Source: JAQUQI01 sp041650035
GTDB lineage: Bacteria > Omnitrophota > Gorgyraeia > JABMRG01
NCBI GenBank assembly: GCA_041650035.1
Contig: JBAZLY010000018.1
Coordinates: 1 to 23,774 of the forward strand
DNA length: 23,774 bases
Direction: 5' to 3'
Shown: positions 14,962-22,810 of the stretch, piece after piece
Layout of the letters: each line of letters begins with the position of its first letter
How positions within the stretch are numbered: the stretch's first letter is position 1
Program-made: the position numbers and the translations under genes
The notes under the pieces: generated by a model
Seen by the model: only the letters and a program-made list of their open reading frames with translations
The model's database searches: none
What the model was told of the DNA's origin: nothing

Positions 14962-15417
14962 ATGAATTTAAAAGAGATTAAGGAAATCATAGGTTTGATG
15001 GAAGAGCACGGTCTGGCAGAGATAGAGATAGAAAAAGGGGACCAAAAGATAAAACTGCGCAAGACCCTCAAATCCGAACCGGCCCAGGCAATACAGCAAC
15101 CGTCCGCCGCGCAGAATCTTAGCGGGACAAATACGTCTTCCGCGCAGGAGTATCTTAAGGAAAAAAAGCCCTTAAATGTTATCGAGATAAAGGCCCCGAT
15201 AGTCGGCACATTCTACCGCGCCCCGTCGCCTGATGCCGCTGCCTTTGTCGAGGTGGGTCAGGAGATAGAGGTCGGCCAGGTAGTGTGCATAATCGAGGCC
15301 ATGAAGCTTATGAACGAGATAAAGTCCGAGGTAAAAGGTAAGGTGGTGGATATATTGGTTGAGAACGCTGATCCGATCGAATTCGGGCAGATATTGTTGT
15401 TGGTAGAACCCTCTTAA
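14962..15417 (+). CDS. accB: Biotin carboxyl carrier protein of acetyl-CoA carboxylase
   Basis: This 151-aa carrier moves carboxybiotin between biotin carboxylase and carboxyltransferase in fatty acid synthesis. The N-terminal M-N-L-K-E-I-K-E-I-I-G-L-M is typical of AccB. A Ala/Ser/Gln-rich linker follows (about 38-70), then the biotinyl domain with A-P-I-V-G-T-F-Y and the biotinylated Lys115 in E-A-M-K-L-M-N-E. ATG 14962 is chosen because AGGAG (14952-14956) precedes it and it gives the family N-terminus. An upstream in-frame start at 14908 would add 18 unrelated residues. It lies 4 bases before accC. Confidence 0.95.
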   Translation: MNLKEIKEIIGLMEEHGLAEIEIEKGDQKIKLRKTLKSEPAQAIQQPSAAQNLSGTNTSSAQEYLKEKKPLNVIEIKAPIVGTFYRAPSPDAAAFVEVGQEIEVGQVVCIIEAMKLMNEIKSEVKGKVVDILVENADPIEFGQILLLVEPS

Positions 15418-15421
15418 AACC

Positions 15422-16774
15422 ATGTTTTCTAAAATATTAATTGCCAATAGGGGCGAGATTGCCTTAAGGATTATACGGACGTGTAAGGAGCTTGGTATCA
15501 GGACGGTTGCGGTTTATTCCGAGGCTGATATCAATTCCTTCCATGTTAAATTTGCCGATGAGGCCATATGCATCGGCAGCGCGCCGTCCTCAAAATCTTA
15601 TCTGAATGTCCCTTCGATAATAAGCGCTGCGGAGATCACGGATGTCGAGGCCATACACCCGGGATATGGATTTTTGGCGGAAAACCCCCATTTTGCCGAG
15701 GTGTGCGAGTCCTGCCAGATAAAGTTCATCGGACCCAGGCCTGAAAGCATGAAACTTCTCGGAGATAAGATGTCGGCCAAGATTGCCATGAAAAAGGCCG
15801 GTATACCAATCATCCCCGGCAGTAAAGGGGTAGTAAAGTCAAAGGACGAGGCATTAAAGATAGCCAGGGACATGAGATATCCCGTTATTATTAAAGCTAG
15901 CGCGGGCGGAGGGGGCAAGGGCATGAGGGTCGCGCATAGTGACATAAGGCTGGCAAGCGCTTTTTATATGGCCCAGTCGGAGGCGGAGGCCGCGTTTGGG
16001 ATACCGGATGTTTATATAGAAAAGTGCATAGAAAACCCAAGGCACATAGAATTCCAGATACTCGCGGACGGATATGATCACGTTGTCCACCTCGGCGAGA
16101 GGGATTGCACTATCCAAAGGCGCCATCAGAAACTTATCGAGGAATCTCCTTCCGCGTCGTTGGATTCCAAATTGAGAAAAAAGATCGGGGAGCTGGCCGT
16201 AAAAGGCGCTAAAGCGGTAGGATATATGAATGCTGGGACAATGGAATTCCTGCTTGACAAAGACGATAATTTTTATTTTATGGAGATGAACGCCCGTATT
16301 CAGGTAGAGCATCCTGTCACCGAGATGACCACAGGGATAGATCTTATTAAGGAGCAGATCAGGATTGCCTCGGGAGAGAAGTTAGGCTATGATCAGTCCG
16401 ATATAAGAATAGAGGGTCACGCGATAGAATGCAGGATTAACGCGGAGGATCCTGACAATAATTTTATGCCTTCACCCGGTACGATCGAGAGGTTTCACGC
16501 CCCGGGCGGCAGAGGAGTCAGGGTGGACAGCCATATATACGCCGGATATGTGATACCTCCTTTCTACGATTCCATGATCGCCAAGATCATAGCACACGGC
16601 AGGACGCGTAATGAGGCCATATATATAATGCAAAGGGCGCTTGATGAGTTTTCTATCTCCCCGCTGAAGACAACGATACCGTTTCATAGAAGGGTGATGT
16701 CGGACGACGCTTTCCTTAGGGGCAGGATAGACACAAGTTATGTTGAAAGGCTTTTAGGCGAAAACGAAGGTTAA
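15422..16774 (+). CDS. accC: Biotin carboxylase subunit of acetyl-CoA carboxylase
   Basis: This 450-aa ATP-grasp enzyme carboxylates the biotin on AccB using bicarbonate and ATP. It begins K-I-L-I-A-N-R-G-E-I-A and contains H-P-G-Y-G-F-L-A-E-N. The flexible glycine loop is A-G-G-G-G-K-G at 161-167. Further motifs are R-D-C-T-I-Q-R-R-H-Q-K and the metal/catalytic segment M-E-M-N-A-R-I-Q-V-E-H-P-V-T-E. Length and motifs match AccC. Because accB is a separate gene without an oxaloacetate-decarboxylase-like domain nearby, acetyl-CoA carboxylase is the natural assignment. accA/accD are not in the window. Confidence 0.96.
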   Translation: MFSKILIANRGEIALRIIRTCKELGIRTVAVYSEADINSFHVKFADEAICIGSAPSSKSYLNVPSIISAAEITDVEAIHPGYGFLAENPHFAEVCESCQIKFIGPRPESMKLLGDKMSAKIAMKKAGIPIIPGSKGVVKSKDEALKIARDMRYPVIIKASAGGGGKGMRVAHSDIRLASAFYMAQSEAEAAFGIPDVYIEKCIENPRHIEFQILADGYDHVVHLGERDCTIQRRHQKLIEESPSASLDSKLRKKIGELAVKGAKAVGYMNAGTMEFLLDKDDNFYFMEMNARIQVEHPVTEMTTGIDLIKEQIRIASGEKLGYDQSDIRIEGHAIECRINAEDPDNNFMPSPGTIERFHAPGGRGVRVDSHIYAGYVIPPFYDSMIAKIIAHGRTRNEAIYIMQRALDEFSISPLKTTIPFHRRVMSDDAFLRGRIDTSYVERLLGENEG

Positions 16775-16891
16775 TAACGGCGTAAGGCGCGAGCCTATTA
16801 GTCTAAGCCGCGGCGTATTTTATTGCGCGTATTAAAGACAGGTTGGTTTAGAACGGCGGGCGCCGGACGTAAAAGCAAAGGAGCAATGAGA

Positions 16892-17920
16892 ATGAAAAAG
16901 GTGGCAATATTAACAGGGGGTGGGGATTGCCCAGGATTAAATCCTGTTATAAGGGCGGTTACGAGAAGGGGCTTGCAGTTAGGTTATGATATATTAGGCA
17001 TAAAGAACGGTTGGAAGGGTTTAATCGAGAACGAGACGATCCCCCTTGACGCGAATGCCGTTTCCGGCATCCTGCATAGGGGAGGGACAATATTAGGCAC
17101 GAGCAGGACCAACCCGTATAAGAAGCCCGAAGATGTCAAAAAGGTTATCGAGAACTATAAGAAATTAAAACTGGATGCCCTTATCGCGGTTGGCGGCGAG
17201 GACACGCTCGGCGTGGCCAACAAGCTTAATAAGGAAGGGCTTGATATCGTAGGGGTTCCCAAGACTATAGACAATGACCTGAATGCTACCGATTTTACCT
17301 TTGGTTTTGACACGGCGATTAACATTGTCACGGAATGTATTGACAGGCTCCATACGACAGCCGAGAGCCATCACAGGATAATCGTTTGTGAGGTTATGGG
17401 TCGTCACGCGGGCTGGATAGCCACATATTCCGGTATAGCCGGCGGTGCTGATGTTGTATTGATCCCCGAAGAGCGCATTGACATAAAAGAGGTTTGCGCT
17501 ATCCTTAGCAAGCGCCACAAGAAAGGTAAGCAGTTCAGTATTGTTGTTGTTGCTGAAGGCGCGCAACTCAAGGAAAGCGATATGGTGCTGCAGAAAAATG
17601 AGCTTGATGCCTTTGGCCATGTCAGGCTTGGTGGCATCGGCAACCAGCTCGCCCAGATGATAGAAAAGGAGACAGGCATTGAGACAAGGGCTGCGGTGCT
17701 TGGCCATATACAAAGGGGCGGATCCCCGACAGCTATGGACAGGGTATTGGGAACAAGATTTGGCGTTATGGCAATGGAGCTTGTTAATGGTAAAAAATTT
17801 GGCAATATGGTCAGCCTGAACGGAAGCAGGATCGTCGCGGTTCCTTTGAGCATGGGTGTTTCCGAGCTCAAAACCGTTGACATGGATTTGTATAATGTAG
17901 CCAAGGTGTTTTTCGGATAA
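16892..17920 (+). CDS. pfkA: 6-phosphofructokinase, probably pyrophosphate-dependent
   Basis: This glycolytic enzyme of 342 aa phosphorylates fructose 6-phosphate. The N-terminus is V-A-I-L-T-G-G-G-D-C-P-G-L-N. The phosphoryl-donor loop is G-G-E-D104-T, where ATP enzymes have GGDGS. The catalytic motif is P-K124-T-I-D-N-D, where ATP enzymes have PGTIDND. Asp104 and Lys124 (here matching E. coli numbering) are the residues associated with PPi use. M-G-R-H-A-G and I-Q-R-G-G-S-P-T are also present. ATG 16892 lies 8 bases after AAAGGAG (16877-16883). ATG 16886 is too close to it, and the longer upstream extension is unlike the family. Confidence 0.92.
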   Translation: MKKVAILTGGGDCPGLNPVIRAVTRRGLQLGYDILGIKNGWKGLIENETIPLDANAVSGILHRGGTILGTSRTNPYKKPEDVKKVIENYKKLKLDALIAVGGEDTLGVANKLNKEGLDIVGVPKTIDNDLNATDFTFGFDTAINIVTECIDRLHTTAESHHRIIVCEVMGRHAGWIATYSGIAGGADVVLIPEERIDIKEVCAILSKRHKKGKQFSIVVVAEGAQLKESDMVLQKNELDAFGHVRLGGIGNQLAQMIEKETGIETRAAVLGHIQRGGSPTAMDRVLGTRFGVMAMELVNGKKFGNMVSLNGSRIVAVPLSMGVSELKTVDMDLYNVAKVFFG

Positions 17921-18054
17921 TACCCTGACCTGTCTGGCGATACGGCCCTGCTTGATTTTTTGAGGCGCTATCGCAAAAAGAGCTACCGCCCATAACTTGA
18001 TCCGCATAGGGCATATACTTTGTTTGCGGGTTGAAAATCCTATAGGAGTTTTGA

Positions 18055-18627
18055 ATGGCTGATATAATAAAAGAAATTATCAAGGAGTCAATTAGGGTGA
18101 AAGAGGCTGTCTTGCAGAAATTGTCAAAACAGATAAAGACCGCCTCCGGCATGATAGCATCCAGTCTTAAAAAAGGCGGCAAGGTCATATTGTTTGGCAA
18201 TGGAGGTAGCGCCGCTGATTCACAGCATATAGCCGCGGAGTTTGTGGGCCGTTTTAAGCTTGAGAGGCAAGGTCTGGCGGCGATCGCTCTTACTACCAAT
18301 ACCTCGATAATTACGTCCATAGCCAATGACTACGGATATGAAGAGATATTTTCAAGGCAGATGGAGGCGGTGGGCTCGGACAATGACATAGTAATAGGCA
18401 TATCAACGAGTGGAAATGCCAGGAACGTTATCGCCGGGCTTCTTGAGGCTAAAAAGATGGGCCTTAAGACCATAGCCCTGACAGGCTCTGGAGGCGGTGA
18501 GATGGCAACCATTACCGACTTGGCATTAACAGTGCCTTCTGATAATACCGCCAGGGTACAGGAGGCGCATATAGTAATTGGCCACATAATGTGCGAACTT
18601 GCCGAGCAAAACCTGTTTGGCAAATAA
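18055..18627 (+). CDS. gmhA: Sedoheptulose 7-phosphate isomerase
   Basis: This 190-aa SIS-fold enzyme converts sedoheptulose 7-phosphate to D-glycero-D-manno-heptose 7-phosphate, the first step to ADP-heptose for LPS core. It contains F-G-N-G-G-S-A-A-D-S-Q-H-I-A-A-E-F-V-G-R, characteristic of GmhA, then A-I-A-L-T-T-N-T-S and G-I-S-T-S-G-N-A-R-N-V. AGGAG (18044-18048) precedes the ATG. It lies 43 bases before the hldE-like adenylyltransferase gene, the third to fourth step of the same pathway. Confidence 0.93.
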   Translation: MADIIKEIIKESIRVKEAVLQKLSKQIKTASGMIASSLKKGGKVILFGNGGSAADSQHIAAEFVGRFKLERQGLAAIALTTNTSIITSIANDYGYEEIFSRQMEAVGSDNDIVIGISTSGNARNVIAGLLEAKKMGLKTIALTGSGGGEMATITDLALTVPSDNTARVQEAHIVIGHIMCELAEQNLFGK

Positions 18628-18670
18628 AAAAAGGCTTAAGGCAGGAACCGGGGATAAGGCGTTTTTTGAT

Positions 18671-19162
18671 ATGGCACATCCAAAGATCAAAAGTGCTAAA
18701 CGTTTAAAATTGATAATCAACCGTTTAAGGCGCCGCGGCAGAAGGATCGGGTTTACGAACGGCTGTTTTGATGTATTGCATTATGGCCATGTGAGGTATC
18801 TTGAAGAGGCGAAAAAAACCTCGGATATCCTAATCGTTGCCGTAAATAATGATAGATCGGTGATGAGGTTAAAGGGCCCTGGTCGCCCGATATGCACCTT
18901 GAAGGAAAGGATGGGTGTGCTGGCAGGCTTGTCAAGCGTGGATTTTGTAACCTCTTTCGGGCAGGATACCCCGGCAGAGATTATCGGATATTTAAGACCC
19001 GATATTATCCTGAAGGGGGCTGATTACAAGATTGAAGAGATTGTTGGCGCCGGGCTTGTAAGCTCCTACGGAGGAGAGGTTAAAAGGATCAAGTATTTAA
19101 AAGGTTATTCCGCCAGCGGTATAATAAATCGGATATCAGGCCGATACAACAGGTCATCGTGA
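18671..19162 (+). CDS. Heptose 1-phosphate adenylyltransferase (HldE C-terminal domain alone)
   Basis: This 163-aa nucleotidyltransferase corresponds to the C-terminal half of E. coli HldE (RfaE2). It has G-F-T-N-G-C-F-D-V-L-H-Y-G-H, the HxGH-class ATP-binding motif, then Y-L-E-E-A-K, and a D-I-I-L-K-G-A-D-Y region near the end. It would form ADP-D-glycero-beta-D-manno-heptose from the 1-phosphate. The kinase half of HldE and the phosphatase GmhB are not in the window. ATG 18671 gives the normal domain N-terminus; a TTG at 18599 would overlap gmhA and add 24 residues. The stop overlaps the next start by four bases. Confidence 0.88.
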   Translation: MAHPKIKSAKRLKLIINRLRRRGRRIGFTNGCFDVLHYGHVRYLEEAKKTSDILIVAVNNDRSVMRLKGPGRPICTLKERMGVLAGLSSVDFVTSFGQDTPAEIIGYLRPDIILKGADYKIEEIVGAGLVSSYGGEVKRIKYLKGYSASGIINRISGRYNRSS

Positions 19163-19575
19163 TCGATAAAAATGTTTTGCGTATTATTGATGTCAATGCT
19201 AACAGGGCGGCCGAAGGCTTAAGGGTCTGCGAGGAGATTACGCGTTTTATGTTCAATGACACGGCCTCAACCAGGGCCTTAAAAAGGCTAAGGCACCGTG
19301 TGCAGGATATAGTCAATTCCTCCGGGATAGGCAGGTCTTTATTATACAGTTCACGAGACATTAAAGGTGATTGTGGCACTGATTTTTGCGCGCTTGAAAA
19401 AAGACATTCATATGAAGGTGTTTTTTTTGCCAATATGCAAAGGGTCAAGGAGGCCTTGCGCGTCCTTGAGGAATTTTTAAAACTGTTTAAGGGTCCTGCA
19501 GGCGCACGCTTCAAGGCTGTTAGGTTCGAGCTGTATGCCGAGGAAAAGAGATTAACGGAAAAATATTTCAGATGA
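19159..19575 (+). CDS. thiD2: ThiD2-family hydroxymethylpyrimidine phosphate kinase
   Basis: This 138-aa protein is equivalent to the N-terminal ThiD2 domain that many bacteria carry fused to ThiE. Recognisable blocks are R-I-I-D-V-N-A-N-R-A-A-E-G-L-R-V-C-E-E, L-Y-S-S-R-D-I-K-G-D, and A-N-M-Q-R-V-K-E-A-L-R-V-L-E-E-F with F-K-A-V-R-F-E-L-Y at the end. ThiD2 has been described as a monofunctional HMP-P kinase. Here it stands alone, without ThiE. GTG start; the GTGA overlaps the stop of the heptose gene. It is followed by thiC with a further four-base overlap, which supports a role in the thiamine pyrimidine branch. Confidence 0.82.
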   Translation: MIDKNVLRIIDVNANRAAEGLRVCEEITRFMFNDTASTRALKRLRHRVQDIVNSSGIGRSLLYSSRDIKGDCGTDFCALEKRHSYEGVFFANMQRVKEALRVLEEFLKLFKGPAGARFKAVRFELYAEEKRLTEKYFR

Positions 19576-20846
19576 CACAAATCGAGCGGGCAAAAAAAAA
19601 TCAAGTGACACGGCTTGTTAGAACGGTTGCCAAGAGAGAGGGCGTTACCGGGAGATTCATTGCCGATGGTCTCAAAAAGGGCACCATTGTTGTGCCATGC
19701 AACAAGACGCGCAGACTTAAAATCCCCTGCGCTATTGGCGGGGGGCTCTATACCAAGGTTAATGCCAATATAGGCACCTCTCCTTATGCGGGCTCGGTTA
19801 AAGAAGAGCTTAAAAAACTTGAGGTCTGCGTTAGATACCATGCTGATACCGTTATGGACCTTAGCACAAGTGCCAACCTTCGCCAAATAAGAAAGGCCAT
19901 CCTGGCCGAGTCTCCCGTGCCCGTCGGCACAGTCCCGCTTTATGAGACTGCTGTTAATATGAAGGCAAAGGGTCTTGAATTTTCCGACGCCGCTTTAAAG
20001 GATATACTCGATGTTATAGAGGCTCAAGCCAGTGATGGCGTTGATTTTTTTACCATCCATGCCGGTGTTACAATGTCCGTCATAGATATTTTGAGAAAAG
20101 ACAAACGCGTTGCCGGCATTGTCAGCAGGGGGGGTGCCCTGATAGCTGATTGGATGGCCAGGAACAAAAAGGAAAATCCTCTCTATGAAAACTTTAACCA
20201 GGTTATAGCGATAGCGAAGAGATTTGATATATGTTTGAGTTTGGGCGATGGATTAAGGCCCGGTTCTGTATGTGATGCCTCTGATAGGCCGCAGATGGCA
20301 GAGCTGAAGATATTAGGCGCATTGGCAAGGAAGGCGCGCGCTGAAGGAGTGCAGGTCATGATAGAAGGCCCTGGCCATGTCCCTATAAATCAGATCGAAT
20401 ACAATGTGAAGGCCCAAAAGAGGATATGCGGTAAGGCCCCATTCTATGTGCTTGGTCCCATTGTGACAGATATTGCGCCTGGTTATGACCATATATCATC
20501 GGCAATAGGCGCCGCCATGGCTAGTTATTGTGGAGCTGATTTTCTCTGTTATGTCACGCCTGCCGAACATCTTAGTATCCCTACTATTGAGGATGTTAAA
20601 GAAGGGCTGATAGCTTATAAGATCGCCGCGCACAGCGCGGATATTGCCAAAGGGATCAAAGGGGCCATGGATTGGGATAAGACAATATCTGTTTTTCGCA
20701 GGAAGAGGGACTGGAAAAGACACATAAACTCATCTATCGATCCAGAAAAAGCGGACAGGCTGCACAAGAGATTTTACGCCAGGCAGGGCGATGTATGCAC
20801 TATGTGCGGTGAATATTGCCCGCTCAAGATATCGGAGGGTATCTGA
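19572..20846 (+). CDS. thiC: Phosphomethylpyrimidine synthase
   Basis: This 424-aa radical SAM enzyme rearranges 5-aminoimidazole ribotide to HMP phosphate, the thiamine pyrimidine precursor. Family motifs include A-N-I-G-T-S, H-A-D-T-V-M-D-L-S-T, D-F-F-T-I-H-A-G-V, L-S-L-G-D-G-L-R-P-G, and E-G-P-G-H-V-P. The C-terminal iron-sulfur motif C409-T-M-C412-G-E-Y-C416 is CX2CX3C, as in shorter anaerobe-type ThiC proteins. No TPP riboswitch is seen upstream, because the gene is coupled to thiD2 by ATGA. Its stop TGA shares a base with the next ATG. Confidence 0.96.
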   Translation: MTQIERAKKNQVTRLVRTVAKREGVTGRFIADGLKKGTIVVPCNKTRRLKIPCAIGGGLYTKVNANIGTSPYAGSVKEELKKLEVCVRYHADTVMDLSTSANLRQIRKAILAESPVPVGTVPLYETAVNMKAKGLEFSDAALKDILDVIEAQASDGVDFFTIHAGVTMSVIDILRKDKRVAGIVSRGGALIADWMARNKKENPLYENFNQVIAIAKRFDICLSLGDGLRPGSVCDASDRPQMAELKILGALARKARAEGVQVMIEGPGHVPINQIEYNVKAQKRICGKAPFYVLGPIVTDIAPGYDHISSAIGAAMASYCGADFLCYVTPAEHLSIPTIEDVKEGLIAYKIAAHSADIAKGIKGAMDWDKTISVFRRKRDWKRHINSSIDPEKADRLHKRFYARQGDVCTMCGEYCPLKISEGI

Positions 20847-21742
20847 TGGGTATAGTGGTGACGGGTACAGTCGCTATCGATAATGTGGTAACGCCTTATG
20901 GCAGTAACATCAACGCCCCGGGCGGTTCAGCGACCTATTTTTCCCTGTCGGCATCTTATTTTACAGGTGTAAAATTAGTTGCCATTGTCGGAGATGATTT
21001 CCCAGATAAGTATTTAAGGCTTTTCCGGAGAAAGAATATCTGTACCGAAGGATTGAAGATAGAATCCGGCAAGAGCTTCCGGTGGGAAGGTGCCTATGAT
21101 AGCGGACTTGACGGAGCCAAGACTATAGCAACCCATTTAAACCTCCTCAATACTTTTAACCCGAGCATACCGTGTTCCTATAAAAAAGAGAGCGTGCTTT
21201 TTTTGGCAAATATCGATCCAGAGCTCCAGTTGTCTGTGCTGGCGCAGACAAAGGCCAGGCTGGTCGCCGCGGATACCATGAATTTTTGGATCGAAAACAA
21301 GCGAAAGGCGCTCTTCAAGGTTTTAAAGAAGCTTGATATACTGATCATTAATGAGCATGAGGCGCGCCAGCTCACAGAAGAGAATAATCTGCTTAAGGCG
21401 GGCAAGAGGATTATCTCATTAGGTGCCGGAAAGGCCATCATAAAAAAGGGCTCTAACGGTTCATTTTTTGTGTCAAGGAGTTGTTCGTTCTCGTGCCCGG
21501 CATACCCAATGGAGGATGTGGTAGACCCTACCGGCGCCGGCGATACGTTTGCGGGAGGGGTTTTGGGGTATCTTGCAGGGGTTAACAGATTTGACGATTC
21601 CGCGATCAAAAAGTCACTTGCCTATGGCAGCGTTATGGCCTCATTCGCTGTTGAGGATTATGATATTAATAGTCTTAGCAGGCAGGATAAGAAGTCGATA
21701 TCCAAGAGATACAGGTTATTCAAAAAGAGCTGTTATTTTTAA
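20846..21742 (+). CDS. PfkB-family carbohydrate kinase
   Basis: This 298-aa cytoplasmic sugar or nucleoside kinase has the ribokinase fold. It contains A-P-G-G-S-A-T-Y-F-S-L (near residues 25-35), A-N-I-D-P-E-L-Q, D-T-M-N-F-W-I-E, and the ATP-anion-hole motif D-P-T-G-A-G-D233-T-F-A-G-G with the catalytic Asp. Substrate is not determinable from these motifs. The ATG is chosen at 20846 because CGGAGGG lies 6-7 bases upstream and the TGATG overlap couples it to thiC. It could serve the upstream heptose pathway, or thiamine salvage, or something unrelated. Confidence 0.85.
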   Translation: MGIVVTGTVAIDNVVTPYGSNINAPGGSATYFSLSASYFTGVKLVAIVGDDFPDKYLRLFRRKNICTEGLKIESGKSFRWEGAYDSGLDGAKTIATHLNLLNTFNPSIPCSYKKESVLFLANIDPELQLSVLAQTKARLVAADTMNFWIENKRKALFKVLKKLDILIINEHEARQLTEENNLLKAGKRIISLGAGKAIIKKGSNGSFFVSRSCSFSCPAYPMEDVVDPTGAGDTFAGGVLGYLAGVNRFDDSAIKKSLAYGSVMASFAVEDYDINSLSRQDKKSISKRYRLFKKSCYF

Positions 21743-21847
21743 CAGTGCGATAATTTTTATATCTAATCCTTGTCTCTGATAAAGACGCGGGATTATTTGC
21801 GGGTGTTATGAGGGATGCTGGTTTGGGATTAAGATGTAATTTGTTGA

Positions 21848-21922
21848 GCGGGGGTAATTCAGTGGTAGAATGCAAGCTTCCCAAGCTTGACGTCGCGGGT
21901 TCGAGTCCCGTTCCCCGCTCCA
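21848..21922 (+). tRNA. tRNA-Gly (anticodon CCC)
   Basis: This is a full cloverleaf of 75 bases with encoded CCA (21920-21922). The acceptor stem pairs GCGGGGG (21848-21854) with TCCCCGC (21912-21918). The D-arm holds TTCAGTGGTAGAA. The anticodon stem is CAAGC/GCTTG with loop TTCCCAA, so the anticodon is CCC (reads GGG). The T-arm is GCGGGTTCGAGTCCCGT. Possible weak promoter hexamers (TTATGA 21806-21811, TAAGAT 21830-21835) precede it but are not conclusive. Confidence 0.95.
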
Positions 21923-21943
21923 GTGATTTTGCGAATCGGGTTT

Positions 21944-21971
21944 TTGCAGGGACTCAAAGAGAGCCCTGCAA
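21944..21971 (+). other. Hairpin after tRNA-Gly
   Basis: TTGCAGGG (21944-21951) and CCCTGCAA (21964-21971) are perfect inverted arms of 8 bases, with an extra inner CTC/GAG pairing. There is no T run after it, so it is not a standard terminator. It may mark the tRNA 3' processing region or the end of the tRNA transcript. Function unknown. Confidence 0.4.
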
Positions 21972-22135
21972 TAAAATGCGACAAAGAGGAGTATTTTAAG
22001 GGCGAATGGCCGACCCGGAACGAACGAAGTTGAGTGTAGGGCGCCGAGTTAACGCTGCCTGCTTTGGTGTTTCTAAAATTGGCCGGTGTGTGCCTATATT
22101 GGATTGGCATACCGGGGAAAGATCGTAGACTTCTG

Positions 22136-22810
22136 ATGAATAGCGTTTTCGCAGTTGTTTTCATTTCATTATTGTGCGGCGGATGCGCCTTAACTCCCGG
22201 TGCAAGGCATGTTGTGCCTGGTCCTGAATTGTATTCGAGAGGCATATATCATATTGTGAGCAAGGATGAAACGCTGTGGAGGATCGCCAAGGCGTATAGT
22301 GTCGATATTAATAATATCATTGTTGCCAACAATATAAGCGACCCTTCGCTTATCAAACAGGGGCAGGATATATTTATACCTGGCGCTAAGAATCATATTG
22401 CCGCGGTCCCGGTAGTTTCCGATGAGCGTGTTAGCAAGGCGGGTTATGCCTGGCCGGTCCGCGGAAGCGTAATATCCTATTTTGGGTCAATTTCTAACCA
22501 CGTGAAAAATAAAGGTGTCGATATTGCCGCGCCCGCAGGCAGTCCTGTCGTGGCGTCTCGCGCGGGCAGGGTTGTATTTTCGGATGATAAGGTCAAGGGG
22601 ATGGGAAAAACACTGATCATTGATCATGGTAACGGTTACTCCACCCTTTATTCATATAATACGGAGAATCTTGTTCATTCAGGGGAATATGTCCAGCAGA
22701 ATCAAGTGATAGCGAAGTCCGGATGTTCAGCCAGGTCCAGGCAGGCATCCCTGCATTTTCAGGTACGCAAAGGCTGTGAACCCGTAAACCCTTATTATTA
22801 TTTGCCATGA
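22136..22810 (+). CDS. nlpD: NlpD-like lipoprotein with LysM and degenerate M23 (LytM) domain
   Basis: This 224-aa envelope protein has a lipoprotein signal with L-L-C-G-G-C17 as the likely lipidation site. A LysM peptidoglycan-binding domain spans about 36-82 (Y-H-I-V-S-K-D-E-T-L-W-R-I-A). The LytM fold spans about 104-218 (G-V-D-I-A-A-P-A-G-S-P-V-V-A...). Of the four expected zinc or catalytic residues, Asp129 and His208 remain, while the others are Asn125, Tyr174 and Ser206. As in E. coli NlpD, this suggests an amidase activator, not a working peptidase. ATG 22136 is chosen for the signal peptide; the ribosome site is weak. Its ATGA overlaps the next gene. Confidence 0.85.
   Translation: MNSVFAVVFISLLCGGCALTPGARHVVPGPELYSRGIYHIVSKDETLWRIAKAYSVDINNIIVANNISDPSLIKQGQDIFIPGAKNHIAAVPVVSDERVSKAGYAWPVRGSVISYFGSISNHVKNKGVDIAAPAGSPVVASRAGRVVFSDDKVKGMGKTLIIDHGNGYSTLYSYNTENLVHSGEYVQQNQVIAKSGCSARSRQASLHFQVRKGCEPVNPYYYLP

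Noticed and set aside
17165..18007. Long minus-strand ORF of 280 aa
   Set aside because: It is antisense to pfkA, whose motifs are certain; its translation shows no recognisable domain.
19089..19886. Minus-strand ORF of 265 aa
   Set aside because: It runs across three well-supported plus-strand genes (hldE-C, thiD2, thiC) and has no family features.
21859..22245. Minus-strand ORF of 128 aa ending in a G-N-G-T-R-T-R-D...L-G-K-L stretch
   Set aside because: That stretch is the well-known antisense translation of a tRNA gene; the rest lies over the gap and the start of the nlpD-like gene.
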